Counted from the stretch's first letter, positions 1 through 8,294 are shown. The stretch is 64,000 bases of DNA from Streptomyces sp. NRRL F-5630 (GCF_000719475.1 NZ_JOGO01000013.1:68368-132367); one strand, 5' to 3'. The notes: generated by a model not told the origin, from the sequence alone. Program-made: numbers and translations.

Positions 1-172
1 GGCAAGCCTGTTGGCGACGGACAAGACCACTGTCACGCTCACGCCCTCGCCGGAGCCGGGGTCGCCGCCGGCTGACAAGCCCGGGAGCCCGTACCCGGTG
101 GCGGCGAAGCGCGGCCGGACCGGCGTGGCGAAGGACGGGGCACGCCGAGCGATCCCCGGGATCGCGCCCCAC

Positions 173-331
173 CTGGCCGGTAGGCCGCTCCATCCGGCGC
201 GATCGGTCGAGCTGGTGGCGGGTCAGGATGCGAGGGACCGTCGGGGCGGGTATGGCCAGGATCGGTCCGATGCGTGCGGGGCCGAGCTGGTCATCGGCGG
301 CGTGCGCAACGGGCTGCCCGGGGACTCGCTC
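173..331 (-). pseudogene. IS481-type transposase remnant
   Basis: Minus-strand translation of this stretch gives a readable helix-turn-helix segment (GPARIGPILAIPAPTVPRIL, then RHQLDR and ERPTGQ) that resembles the N-terminal DNA-binding part of IS481-family transposases, where a 'GPARI..xLgvpaSTVhRvL.RhGLnRl..DRPTG' pattern is typical. No start codon, DDE catalytic domain or terminal inverted repeats are visible, and reading frames on either side do not continue the match. The plus-strand TTG-initiated frame at 11-397 over the same DNA has no recognisable content. I read it as an old insertion scar at the window edge. This is family-pattern recognition by eye, so it is tentative. Confidence 0.35.
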
Positions 332-505
332 GTCGCGTTCGGCTGGGGTCACCTGATCGGGGTCCACCTTGAAGAAGCTCACTGTTCGGCGCTTTAGTGT
401 CCGATCCGTGCGTATGGCGATGCCGACCCGCTTCCAGAGAGCCCCGCAGCACTGGGTGGCGAGGGCGCCTGCGCACGGCTCCGCACCCGAACAAGGAGTT
501 ACTCC

Positions 506-1057
506 ATGCGCCTGCGCACTCCGCTGACGTCGATGGCCCTCGCGGCTGCTCTGCTCGGCCTTTCCGTCTCACCTTCCGCGGCCGTCGCCCCTTCCGTGAA
601 GGGCCCCGGCGCCTTTGTCACCAACGGGGACCGCGTACACATCTCAAGTACCCCTCCCCGCACGGCATCCGCCCATGCCTGGTGGACACACGTCGCCGGC
701 CCCGGCACCAAGGCCAGGGTCACCATCTGGCTCCAGGTGAAGGCTGCCAAGAAGGGCAGCAAGTGGCACTCCGTGGCGAAGAACTCGAAGAACCTCAAGT
801 CCGGCAACGGCGGCAGCGGCCGCAGAGTCGTCGCACGCAAGAAGTGCGCGAACCAGAGCAAGCGCCAGTGGCGCACCATGATCGACGTGGACCTGATCGG
901 CGTCGCTGACACCCCGGAGAAGGCGTACACCAAGGCGGTCACGCGTAAAGTGCGGAGCTTGAGGCCCCGAGCACGTAGCGCGCCATGCACGGAGAGCGGA
1001 AAGCGAACGCCGTGCCCCCGCGGAGGCGCCTATGAACTCGAGGCTCGACGCCGCTGA
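506..1057 (+). CDS. Secreted hypothetical protein
   Basis: Predicted exported 183-residue protein of unknown function. The ATG follows a clear AAGGAG ribosome-binding site 8 nt upstream. Residues 1-26 form a standard Sec signal peptide: MRLR, a hydrophobic Ala/Leu stretch, then cleavage near SPSAAVA. The mature part is basic, rich in Lys/Ser/Gly, and contains two Cys. A WW pair and the segment VTIWLQVKAAKK suggest a small beta-rich fold. The last 35 or so residues are Arg/Pro-rich and less like a folded protein, so the natural C-terminus may once have been nearer residue 150. No family was recognised. It stands alone on the plus strand. Confidence 0.65.
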   Translation: MRLRTPLTSMALAAALLGLSVSPSAAVAPSVKGPGAFVTNGDRVHISSTPPRTASAHAWWTHVAGPGTKARVTIWLQVKAAKKGSKWHSVAKNSKNLKSGNGGSGRRVVARKKCANQSKRQWRTMIDVDLIGVADTPEKAYTKAVTRKVRSLRPRARSAPCTESGKRTPCPRGGAYELEARRR

Positions 1058-1138
1058 TGAGGGGGTGGCCCCCCCGCCCCCACGGGTGCGGGGCCCCCGA
1101 CCCGGGCCTTTCACCCGTTAGATCCTGGAGTAGGGACC

Positions 1139-1960
1139 ATGAGCGACACCGGTCTGGACGCCACCTTCATCGTCGGGCTTCACGGAGTACTCGACAAGCA
1201 CCCCTGGATCGAACAGGTCAACGCCGAATTCGATCTCGACGAGGACGTGTTCAGCCTCGCCGTGCGGCGCGCGTCCGCTTTCGCCTGGAGTTCCACGGCG
1301 TTGACCGACGAGCAGACCGCGAACCTCTGGGACCACAACGACGCCGGCGGCGACTGGACCCCGGACGGAGCCGTCCGTCAGCTCGCCTGGCTTCAGGCAT
1401 CGCTTCCCCGGCCCGCCCACATGCCCGGAAGGGCTCGACGGGAACCTCGCCTGCCGGTCCTGCCCGTGCTCACCGTGCTCGTGGACGCGCTCCGCCGGGT
1501 GGGCACCGTGCGGCTCACCGGCACGCACACCCTCGCGCCGCTCCACCGCACGGGAGACGCGCGCGTCGCCCTCGCGGAGAACGCCGACTGGTACACCCTC
1601 GCCAATCCCGCCGACGCGACCACACTGACGGTCACGGTGTCCGCGCTTCCCTCGCTTCGCCTCGCCGAGCGGGCCGACGAGATCCGGGAAGCGGCGCTCG
1701 CCCGCACGTACGGCAACATGCGGGTGGCCACCCGCAAGCCCGCCACCGCGGCCGCGACGCCTGGGCTCGCCCGACCGCTCGCGGGGATGGTGCAGGCCGA
1801 GCGCCTGCGCCTCGCACTCGCCTTCCGGTGCGATGTACGGGAGTGGACCACCGACGTGGCGGCTTGGACGACCGAGGTCTTCGCGGACTCGATCCGGGCG
1901 GTGACCGGGCTCTCCGGCCTTGTCCTCATCGCGGTGTCTTCGGACCCGGCCGCGGCCTGA
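1139..1960 (+). CDS. Hypothetical protein, 273 aa
   Basis: Unassigned cytoplasmic protein. The start is supported by a GGAGTAGGGACC sequence directly before the ATG. The N-terminal 70 residues are acidic (FDLDEDVF), and the middle contains a short hydrophobic run (LPVLPVLTVLVDAL, about residues 105-118). No signal peptide, zinc motif or known catalytic motif was found. Codon third positions are strongly G/C, as expected for a real gene here. It follows the secreted protein in the same direction with an 81 nt gap, so joint transcription is possible but not shown. Confidence 0.6.
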   Translation: MSDTGLDATFIVGLHGVLDKHPWIEQVNAEFDLDEDVFSLAVRRASAFAWSSTALTDEQTANLWDHNDAGGDWTPDGAVRQLAWLQASLPRPAHMPGRARREPRLPVLPVLTVLVDALRRVGTVRLTGTHTLAPLHRTGDARVALAENADWYTLANPADATTLTVTVSALPSLRLAERADEIREAALARTYGNMRVATRKPATAAATPGLARPLAGMVQAERLRLALAFRCDVREWTTDVAAWTTEVFADSIRAVTGLSGLVLIAVSSDPAAA

Positions 1961-2387
1961 CCGGCGTCCGTCCCACCGCGAGAACGCTCAACCCGCCGCC
2001 CGCCCTTCCCCTCGCTCATTTATGGGACAGCCGTGAGGGATGCAGGCGGTGCCGGGGCTATGCCCTGGTGCCGCTCGCGCGCTCGGCGTCGGGGGCGGGG
2101 CCGGTGAGCTGGGTGCCGGGACGTGCGTACGGGAGCCGTTGAGGCGGAGGCGGGTCGGCGTGGCTCGGTGAGCCTCCCCGGACGGCCGGAGAGGTGCGGC
2201 GCGTTCGGCCCGCCCCGGCTGAGCGAAGCGGGCTGAGGCGGAAGAGAGAGGAAACCGCGTCGAGGATGCTGCCGCCCGGCCCTGCCTCGGGGGTGAAAGC
2301 TGCCCTTCGTGCCGTCGTCCGGGAACCGGGTCGACGGTCTCGCACGCGGTCCCCCCGAGCCGGACCACCTGCGAGCCGAGTCCCGCC
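1961..2387. other. Gene-free stretch, 427 nt
   Basis: This lies between the 3' ends of the converging unassigned plus-strand gene and the DUF397 gene. Every open frame across it is either antisense-biased or lacks a ribosome-binding site. I see no convincing terminator hairpin, tRNA or relic coding sequence. Confidence 0.4.
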
Positions 2388-2585
2388 TCAGCGGGTCCGG
2401 TCGGCGGCGAGGTGGGAGAGGAAGGCGGACCAGGCGGGGGCGGCGAAGCTGAGGAGAGGGCCGGTGGGGGACTTGCTGTCGCGGGCGGCGCAGCCGGCGG
2501 GGGAGGCGGCTACTTCTACGCACTGGCCTCCGTCGGGGGCCGAGTAGCTCGACTTGCGCCAGTTGTCATTCACGCTGTCGTGCAC
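2388..2585 (-). CDS. DUF397 protein (WhiJ-cassette partner)
   Basis: A 65-residue DUF397 protein, the small partner usually encoded beside XRE/DUF5753 regulators in Streptomyces. The family signature is complete: NWRKSSYSAPDGGQCVEVA near the N-terminus, then the 'RDSKSPTGPLLSFAAPAWSAFL' type C-terminal half. I place the start at the GTG at 2585 because AAGGAA lies just upstream and the DUF397 match begins there; a longer frame exists but its extra residues are not family-like. The start overlaps the end of the regulator gene by 20 nt, which implies translational coupling. DUF397 proteins are thought to modulate the neighbouring regulator during development or antibiotic production. Confidence 0.88.
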   Translation of the reverse strand: MHDSVNDNWRKSSYSAPDGGQCVEVAASPAGCAARDSKSPTGPLLSFAAPAWSAFLSHLAADRTR

Positions 2586-3423
2586 TGTCTGGGCTTCCTT
2601 GGGTGAGGGATTCGATGTACTCAAGTGAAGCGTCGGGCGAGAGCGCCGCACTCCTGAGCTGAGCGTAGACCTCGAACGCCTCCTCAAGGACTTCTCCTTC
2701 GTCGCGCGTGATCCCGTTGCACAACGCCTCTGTGTGGAGAACAGGCGGCAAGTCCCTGAAGCGCAAGATGGTGAAGGAGTCCAGCATCACGCTCGTCGCA
2801 CCGACCGAGATGGGAAGCACCTGGATGACTGCCCGCTTCGAATGGATCTGGTCGATCAAGTGGAGCAGTTGTTCGTGCATTGCTTCCGCACCACCTACCG
2901 GAACCCGCAGCGCCGTTTCTTGCAGGACGGCCCAGAGGCGCAAGTGGTGCGGTGGTCCGAGAAGGTCGCCCCGTTCCATGCGCCTCTCCGTGAGGTCCGC
3001 GATCTCTTCATCATCGTTGGTCGCGTACGGCCGGTAGGCGTGAAAGAGCGCTTCGGCATAGCGCCGCGTCTGAAGAATGCCGGGAATGCGATTGGACTCG
3101 TAGACGTAGGCGCCCTCGGCCTCCTGCTCCAGGTCCAGGAAGGACATGACGTGCGGCGCGAAGACTGGCTGGTTCGTGATGAGCTTCTGGACGAAGCGCG
3201 AAAAGGTCCCGCCCGTCTTCAGAACCTCGTCGAGCCGGTCCGCCACATCCGCTTTCGGCTTGCGGCGTCCTGCCTCGAACTGCGCGATGTAGCTGGCGGA
3301 CACGTACACGAGTGCCGCCAATTCGGCCTGGGTGAGCCCCGAGCCCTCGCGCAGTCTCCGCAGCTCCTCCCCGAAGTACTGCCAGGTGAGAAGGCGGAGA
3401 GGGTCGCCGGGGGAGATGGCCAT
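2566..3423 (-). CDS. XRE regulator with DUF5753 (WhiJ-like)
   Basis: DNA-binding regulator of 285 residues. Residues about 13-70 are an XRE/lambda-repressor-type helix-turn-helix (EELRRLREGSGLTQAELA, then SASYIAQFEAGRRKP). Residues about 90-270 are a DUF5753 domain, with the typical IPGILQT motif and the ERRMER segment. This is the architecture of WhiJ and related developmental regulators, which act together with DUF397 and a small anti-sigma-like partner. The ATG has an AAGGAG site upstream. Direct repeats of TTGTGAAG in its promoter are candidate self-binding sites. It is co-transcribed with the overlapping DUF397 gene; two small divergent genes complete the cassette. Confidence 0.9.
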   Translation of the reverse strand: MAISPGDPLRLLTWQYFGEELRRLREGSGLTQAELAALVYVSASYIAQFEAGRRKPKADVADRLDEVLKTGGTFSRFVQKLITNQPVFAPHVMSFLDLEQEAEGAYVYESNRIPGILQTRRYAEALFHAYRPYATNDDEEIADLTERRMERGDLLGPPHHLRLWAVLQETALRVPVGGAEAMHEQLLHLIDQIHSKRAVIQVLPISVGATSVMLDSFTILRFRDLPPVLHTEALCNGITRDEGEVLEEAFEVYAQLRSAALSPDASLEYIESLTQGSPDSARQRE

Positions 3424-3428
3424 GTGTC

Positions 3429-3471
3429 GGCTCCTTCACAAACCCAGTGTCAAGCGGTGGCTACTTCACAA
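3429..3471 (-). promoter_or_regulatory. Direct repeats TTGTGAAG-N-AGCC around a -35
   Basis: Two 13-nt direct repeats (minus strand TTGTGAAGTAGCC at 3459-3471 and TTGTGAAGGAGCC at 3429-3441) sit exactly 30 bp apart, about three helical turns. A consensus -35 hexamer TTGACA (3448-3453) lies between them. The downstream copy contains the ribosome-binding site of the XRE gene. They look like binding sites for the WhiJ-like regulator itself. This assignment is inferred from position. Confidence 0.55.
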
Positions 3472-3542
3472 GCTAGGCCGAGCGCAAGAGCCTTGTAGGG
3501 CGGAATCCGCGAAACGACCCGATCTATCTACGAGGTGCAACC

Positions 3543-3776
3543 ATGCCCCCCAACTCCTCCCACCACGCCTCCGCTTGCGTCTCCGAGGCCGAGGACGCCG
3601 TGGCCGAGCTGCGGGCCGCTCTCGCCGCCAACGGCCTCCGGCTTCCCTCGCTCTCGCTCGATCTCGCCTCCGTCGCCCGTGAGTCGCCGTGTCCGCACGT
3701 CACTCTCGGTGGGTGTTCGCCCGAGCTTGCCGCGCGGCTCGCCGCCGTGTTGCGGCGGAAGGCGGTCGTGGCGTGA
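3543..3776 (+). CDS. Small WhiJ-cassette protein, 77 aa
   Basis: Short acidic/alanine-rich protein, divergent from the XRE/DUF397 pair. It begins MPPNSS, then has a predicted helix (EAEDAVAELRAALAANGL), a beta-like segment (PSLSLDL) and a C-terminal segment HVTLGGCSPELAARLAAVL. Small proteins of this form are commonly annotated as hypothetical next to WhiJ-like cassettes. The stop overlaps the next gene (GTGA), so the two are translationally coupled. No motif indicates a biochemical activity. The ribosome-binding site is weak (GAGGTG, 6 nt before the ATG). Confidence 0.7.
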   Translation: MPPNSSHHASACVSEAEDAVAELRAALAANGLRLPSLSLDLASVARESPCPHVTLGGCSPELAARLAAVLRRKAVVA

Positions 3777-3988
3777 CGTTCAAGGTCGGGGCCTACGTGG
3801 TGGACACCGTCACCGGTACGGTCGGCATCGTGGAGGCCGCCGCGCCCGAGGTCGTCGTGCTGCGGCCCATCGGGGGCGGCCCCTTCTGGGGGCGCGGGAC
3901 GAGTGAGGTGCGGCTCGCCGAGACGATGGAGCGCCTGCGGGCCGAGACCCTGTACCTCAACGCCCGCAGCCGGGGTGAGCGGCTGTAG
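3773..3988 (+). CDS. Small hypothetical protein, coupled to previous
   Basis: A 71-residue protein starting at the GTG inside the GTGA overlap with the preceding gene. A longer in-frame start (3689) would overlap that gene heavily and is unlikely. The sequence VGAYVVDTVTGTVGIVEAAAPEVVVLRPIGGG reads like a small beta-barrel (KOW/SH3-like) fold. A helix MERLRAETLYLNARSR ends the protein. This type of protein often accompanies WhiJ-like regulators in streptomycetes; its function is unknown. Confidence 0.68.
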   Translation: MTFKVGAYVVDTVTGTVGIVEAAAPEVVVLRPIGGGPFWGRGTSEVRLAETMERLRAETLYLNARSRGERL

Positions 3989-4287
3989 TCCGGTGCGGCG
4001 ACGGGCGGGCGCGGAGTCAATGCGGCGCCCGCCCGTTCGTCCTTCCGGGGGCGAGCGGCAGGCTGTTTCCGGTCAGTACGGGGGAAGCGCACGAGGGGCG
4101 GGCGCCCACCGGGGCGCCTGTGCCCGTACGGCGAGGGGCCTGCCCCGCCCCCGGAGCGGAAACCCGTGGCCGAAACCACGCCGCCACACTTGGCCAGTGC
4201 TTGCGTACCGCGCTGTACGGGCCCGTGCCCGCGCGCTGTAGTGCTGCTCCGCAGCGGCCCCGGCCGCCGAAGTGAAGGGGGAGCACC

Positions 4288-5694
4288 ATGACCACGCCTT
4301 CCGCCCCGCTCAGCGTCAGCCTCGTCAACGGCAGCTTCGAGGCGCCCGTCGTCAGCGGGTACGAGATCCTGCCGGACGCCTCGCAGCCGCAGGCGCCCAA
4401 GTACGTGCCGGGATGGCGCACGACCGCCACCGACCACATGGTGGAGATCTGGCACACGGGCTTCAACGGTGTCCCGTCCACGGACGGCGCGCAGTTCGCC
4501 GAACTCAACGCCAACCAGGTCTCCACGCTCTACCAGGACCTGCCGACCACGCCGGGGACGAAGCTGTACTGGCGGCTCTTCCACCGGGGGCGGCAGGGGC
4601 GCGACACGATGGCGCTCGACATCGGTCCGGTCAACGCGCCTGTCGAACAAGGGCGGTTCACGGACGGCAACACCGCCTGGGGCCGCTACACCGGTACGTA
4701 CGTCGTCCCCGCCGGGCAGGCCCTCACCCGCTTCGCCTTCCGCTCGGTCTCGGCCGCCGGGGGCAACCAGGGCGTCGGGAACTTCCTCGACGGCATCTTC
4801 TTCGGCACCGCGCCCCTCGTCGAGCTGAGCAAGATCGCGGTGCCGCAAGGGCCGTTGGACGTCGGCGACGTGCTCACGTACCGCGTCACGGCACGCAACG
4901 AGGGCGGCGGGGCCGCCGAGAACCTCGTCCTCACCGATGTCCTTCCCCCTCACACGACGTACGTGCCGGGGTCGCTGCGGATCGTCGACGGGCCCGGCGC
5001 CGGGGCGAAGACCGACGCGCGCGGCGACGACCAGGCGTACTACGACGACGCCGCCCACGCTGTCGTCTACCACCTCGGTACGGGCGCGAGCGCGGTGGCG
5101 GGCGGGAGCCTCGCCAACACCGCTGAGCTGCCCGGTGGTTCGACGATCGAGTACCGCGTGCGGATCGATCTCGCGGCCGGGGGCACGCGGCTCGTGAACA
5201 CCGCGAGCGCGACATACGAGAACCGGCTCGGCGAGCAGCCGGAAACGCTCATCGCGACCTCCGGCGAGACGGCCACGGAGGTGAACCCGGCCGCCGACCT
5301 GTCCCTCGTGAAGTCCGCCGACGTCACATGCGTCACCGTGGGGCAGACGGTCACGTACCGGCTCACGGTGCGCAACGCGGGGCCGAACAGGGCGACGGGC
5401 GTCGTCGTCGCCGACCGGCTGCCCGGGAGCCTCGCCTTCCTCTCCGCCGAGGCGCACCCCGGGAGCTGGGACCCCGGGGCAGGGCGCTGGACCGTGGGCG
5501 GACTGGCGGCGGGCGCGAGCGCGACGCTCGTCGTGCGGGCGAAGGCGACGCGCGCGTGCCGTCTCAGGAACACGGCGACCGTGACCGGCCGCGAGCTGGA
5601 CCCGGTACCGGGGAACAACACGGACGGCGTCGTCGTGTGCGTGGACCCGGCGCCGACGTGCTGCGATCCCTGTGCGTCGCTGGGGAGTTGCTGA
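4288..5694 (+). CDS. DUF11-repeat protein with Cys-rich tail
   Basis: A 468-residue protein of probable structural or adhesive role. Residues 1-175 form a jelly-roll-like N-terminal domain (VNGSFEAPVV..., PGWRTTATDHMVEIW, TLYQDLPTTPG). Two DUF11 repeats follow, at about 178-330 and 335-455, each with the 'DVLTYRVTARNEG' or 'QTVTYRLTVRNAG' signature. The last 20 residues are Cys-rich (CVDPAPTCCDPCASLGSC). DUF11 proteins are usually on the cell surface, but no signal peptide, LPXTG motif or membrane segment is present. The ATG has a GGGGGAG site. It is monocistronic. Export may be non-classical, or the protein may coat spores; both are guesses. Confidence 0.75.
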   Translation: MTTPSAPLSVSLVNGSFEAPVVSGYEILPDASQPQAPKYVPGWRTTATDHMVEIWHTGFNGVPSTDGAQFAELNANQVSTLYQDLPTTPGTKLYWRLFHRGRQGRDTMALDIGPVNAPVEQGRFTDGNTAWGRYTGTYVVPAGQALTRFAFRSVSAAGGNQGVGNFLDGIFFGTAPLVELSKIAVPQGPLDVGDVLTYRVTARNEGGGAAENLVLTDVLPPHTTYVPGSLRIVDGPGAGAKTDARGDDQAYYDDAAHAVVYHLGTGASAVAGGSLANTAELPGGSTIEYRVRIDLAAGGTRLVNTASATYENRLGEQPETLIATSGETATEVNPAADLSLVKSADVTCVTVGQTVTYRLTVRNAGPNRATGVVVADRLPGSLAFLSAEAHPGSWDPGAGRWTVGGLAAGASATLVVRAKATRACRLRNTATVTGRELDPVPGNNTDGVVVCVDPAPTCCDPCASLGSC

Positions 5695-5806
5695 GGGGAG
5701 GGGCTTTCGGTGTGAGTCCCTCCGGCGGGTGCGCTTCCGGCGGGGCCGCTCCCGGCGCGGGCGTGCCCGGCGGGAGCAGCCGGGCGGCACGGGCGCACGC
5801 GGCGCC

Positions 5807-7042
5807 TCACCCCTCGGCGGCCACCGCCTCCCCCCGCGCCCGTCCCCGGTCCCGCCCCGGCAGCAGCAGTACCGGCGTCGCCAGTAGCGCGAGGCCCGCC
5901 AGGCCGAGGGCGGCGCGCGGGCCCGTCCAGGTGGCGAGCAGGCCCCCCGCCGCCGTCAGCACCGCGATCGCCGTGCTCGTGCTCACCGTCCAGGCGGCGA
6001 GAGTGCGGGCCACGAGGTGCCGCGGGGTGAGGTCGAGGCGGCGCGTCGCGAGGAGCGGGTTGAAGATCCCGCAGCACGTGATGAGCCCGGCCTCCACCAC
6101 CATCACCAGGACGAGCCCCGCCGGCCCGGGCCCCACCCCTGCGAGCCCCACCGGCCAGCACACCCGCAGCACCCCCGTCACGCGCAGCACGCGGCGCGCC
6201 CCGTACCGCCGCGCGAGCGGTCGCGCCACGCGCGCCCCGAGCAGCCCGCCCAGACACGGCACGGCGAAGGCGAGCCCGTACTCCCACGGCGCGTAGCCGA
6301 GCCGCCCGAGCAGCAGCACGGCGAGCAGCGGCTCCGTCGCCATGAGCAGCCCGTTGACCGCGAGGGTGTTGAGGAACAAGGGGCGCAGCGCGGGCTCGGA
6401 GAGCAGATGGCGCCAGCCCGCGAGGAGCGCGGTGGCACGCGGCGTCTCGGGGTCCCGTGCGGGCTCCGGCTCCGTACCGCCGATCGCCCGCAGCCCGAGG
6501 GCGGAAAGGAGGTAGCTCACGGCGTCCGCGAGCACCGTCGTCACGGGCCCGAGGACGCCGATCGCCGCGCCGCCGAGCGGAGGGCCGAGCACGGTCGCGC
6601 TCCATGTCGTCGCCTCGAAGCGGCTGTTGGCGAGGAGCAGTCCGTCCGGCGGCACGAGCCACTTCAGGTACGCGCCGCTCGCCGCGCGGAAGGCGATGTC
6701 GGCCGCCGCCGTCACGACCGAGACGAGCAGCAACTGGCCGAAGGAGAGCACCCCGCACGCGTACGCGAGCGGCACGCTCAGCAGTGCTCCGCAGCGTACG
6801 AGGTCCGTCGCGACCATCACGGGCCGCTTGCGCCGGAACTCGACCCACGGCCCCAGCGGCACCGCGAGCAGCGCCCCCACCGCGCGCCCGGCCGCCGCGA
6901 GCAGCGCGACGCGACCTGGGCCCGCGTCGAGCACGAGCACCGCGAGCACGGGAAACGCCCCGAATCCGAACCCGGTCCCGTACGCGCTCACCGCGTACGC
7001 GCCCCACAGCCACCCGAACGACCGCCCCAGCCGATCCCTCAC
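5807..7042 (-). CDS. MFS transporter, EntS-like
   Basis: Integral membrane exporter of 411 residues with about 12 hydrophobic segments. The N-terminal half carries the MFS loop feature GPWVEFRRKRPVMVATDL after TM2/3, and the overall pattern (DIAFRAASGAYLKWLVP, LLLANSRFEATTWS) resembles the DHA3/enterobactin-exporter-like group of drug and siderophore exporters. The GTG at 7042 has a GGGAG site; the much longer open frame upstream is antisense to the LysR gene. It is divergent from that LysR regulator over a 246-nt region containing two identical-type palindromes, so the regulator probably controls it. The substrate is unknown. Confidence 0.85.
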   Translation of the reverse strand: MRDRLGRSFGWLWGAYAVSAYGTGFGFGAFPVLAVLVLDAGPGRVALLAAAGRAVGALLAVPLGPWVEFRRKRPVMVATDLVRCGALLSVPLAYACGVLSFGQLLLVSVVTAAADIAFRAASGAYLKWLVPPDGLLLANSRFEATTWSATVLGPPLGGAAIGVLGPVTTVLADAVSYLLSALGLRAIGGTEPEPARDPETPRATALLAGWRHLLSEPALRPLFLNTLAVNGLLMATEPLLAVLLLGRLGYAPWEYGLAFAVPCLGGLLGARVARPLARRYGARRVLRVTGVLRVCWPVGLAGVGPGPAGLVLVMVVEAGLITCCGIFNPLLATRRLDLTPRHLVARTLAAWTVSTSTAIAVLTAAGGLLATWTGPRAALGLAGLALLATPVLLLPGRDRGRARGEAVAAEG

Positions 7043-7132
7043 CCGCCCACCACTCCCTCGCCGCCTGTTCCGACCTGCGGCATCCAAGCGGCCGGAGGAG
7101 GCGCGCGGCAAACAACCGGAGGGGGAGCGGGG

Positions 7133-7147
7133 ACAACCGGGGGTTGT
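7133..7147. promoter_or_regulatory. Palindrome ACAACC-N3-GGTTGT (distal)
   Basis: A perfect 15-bp inverted repeat, ACAACC-GGG-GGTTGT, in the divergent MFS/LysR promoter region. An extra half site (AACAACC) occurs at 7111-7117. A second copy of the same palindrome lies at 7255-7269. Together they are strong candidates for the LysR-type regulator's binding sites. Confidence 0.65.
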
Positions 7148-7254
7148 GCGGGGACGCGGGGGCCACCCAGGCGTCCGCTCCCGAGGCCGGTACTCGCTCC
7201 ACTCTGCGGGGGCCCGCCCTCCCGGGTCCCCGGCTCCCGCACCGGCGGCCCGGC

Positions 7255-7281
7255 ACAACCCCTGGTTGTCCCCGGTAGGCT
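7255..7281 (+). promoter_or_regulatory. Palindrome ACAACC-N3-GGTTGT plus -10 of LysR gene
   Basis: The second copy of the 15-bp palindrome (ACAACC-CCT-GGTTGT, 7255-7269) is followed at 7276-7281 by TAGGCT, a good actinobacterial -10 hexamer, 7 nt before the LysR start codon. A regulator bound here would overlap the promoter spacer, giving classic negative autoregulation. The transcript would be leaderless. Confidence 0.6.
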
Positions 7282-7288
7282 CCCGCGG

Positions 7289-8200
7289 ATGGATCTCGAT
7301 GGGGTGCGCACCTTCGTCGCCGTCGTCGACGGCGGGCGGTTCCGCGACGCCGCGGCCGTGCTCGGGGTGACCCAGCAGGCCGTGTCCAAGCGGGTCGCCG
7401 CGCTGGAGGGGCGGCTCGGGGTGCGCCTCTTCGCACGCGGGGCGCGGGGGGCCTCGCTCACGCCCGAGGGGGCGGCGTTCCTCCCGTACGCGCGCGAGTT
7501 GCTGCGCGCCGAGACGCGCGCGCTCGACGCGGTACGGGCGGAGCGCCGCCCCCTGCGCGTCGACGTGATCGGGCGCAGGCTCGCCCCCGCCGCGCTGCTG
7601 CACGCCTTCTCGCTCGCGCACCCCGAGGCCGCGCTCGACGTCGTGACGCTGGAGGACGCCGTGCCCGCGCTGCGCGAGGGGAGCGTGGACGCGAGCTTCC
7701 GGGCCGTCCCCGTACCGCTCGCGGGACTCGCGCACGTGCGCGTGCACGACGAGCCCCTCGAACTCGTGACGGGACCCGGGCACCCCCTCGCCGCCGCCTC
7801 CGAGGTGAGCCCCGCGAGGCTCGCCGGCCACCGCCTGTGGATACCGGGCCTCGTCCCCGGCACCGAGTGGGCCACGTACTACGCCGACCTCGCCGCCGCC
7901 TTCGGCCTCACGATCGTCCGTTCGGGCCCCGGCGCCGAACCCCTCCTCGACACCCTCGCCCACGAGCCCGCGCTCGCGACCCTCGTCGGCGCGGGCACCC
8001 GCCTCCACTGGCCCCCGGGGCTCGGTCTGCGCCGCGTCCCGCTCACCGCCCCGGCCCCCGTCTACCCCCACGCCCTCCTGTGGCGCCGCACCAACCCCCA
8101 CCCGGCCCTCGCCACCCTGCGCGCGTGGCTGGCGGGCAGGGCCGCGAGGGAGGAGCGGGGCAAAGGCGCGGGCGAGACGTGGGCGCCGGAGTGGGCGTAG
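7289..8200 (+). CDS. LysR-family transcriptional regulator
   Basis: A 303-residue LysR-type regulator. Residues 1-60 are the winged helix-turn-helix (MDLDGVRTFVAVVDGG, then TQQAVSKRVAALEGRLGVRLF). Residues about 85-290 are the periplasmic-binding-protein-like effector domain. The start is the ATG at 7289: the LysR signature begins at residue 1, there is no Shine-Dalgarno sequence, and a TAGGCT -10 lies 7 nt upstream, so the mRNA is probably leaderless. It is divergent from the MFS exporter gene, with two ACAACC-N3-GGTTGT palindromes between them. The ligand is unknown, and a substrate of the exporter is the natural guess. Confidence 0.92.
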   Translation: MDLDGVRTFVAVVDGGRFRDAAAVLGVTQQAVSKRVAALEGRLGVRLFARGARGASLTPEGAAFLPYARELLRAETRALDAVRAERRPLRVDVIGRRLAPAALLHAFSLAHPEAALDVVTLEDAVPALREGSVDASFRAVPVPLAGLAHVRVHDEPLELVTGPGHPLAAASEVSPARLAGHRLWIPGLVPGTEWATYYADLAAAFGLTIVRSGPGAEPLLDTLAHEPALATLVGAGTRLHWPPGLGLRRVPLTAPAPVYPHALLWRRTNPHPALATLRAWLAGRAAREERGKGAGETWAPEWA

Positions 8201-8294
8201 GGGAGGGCGCGGAGAGGCCCGGCCGGGCGTCGCGGGCCCGGCGGCACGCGCCGCCGTCCGCGCCTCTCCGCACGGGACCCGCCCCGCTCGGCGC

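Noticed and set aside
11..397. Plus-strand 128-codon frame starting with TTG
   Set aside because: No family-like content, no ribosome-binding site, and an antisense transposase-like segment in the same DNA explains it better.
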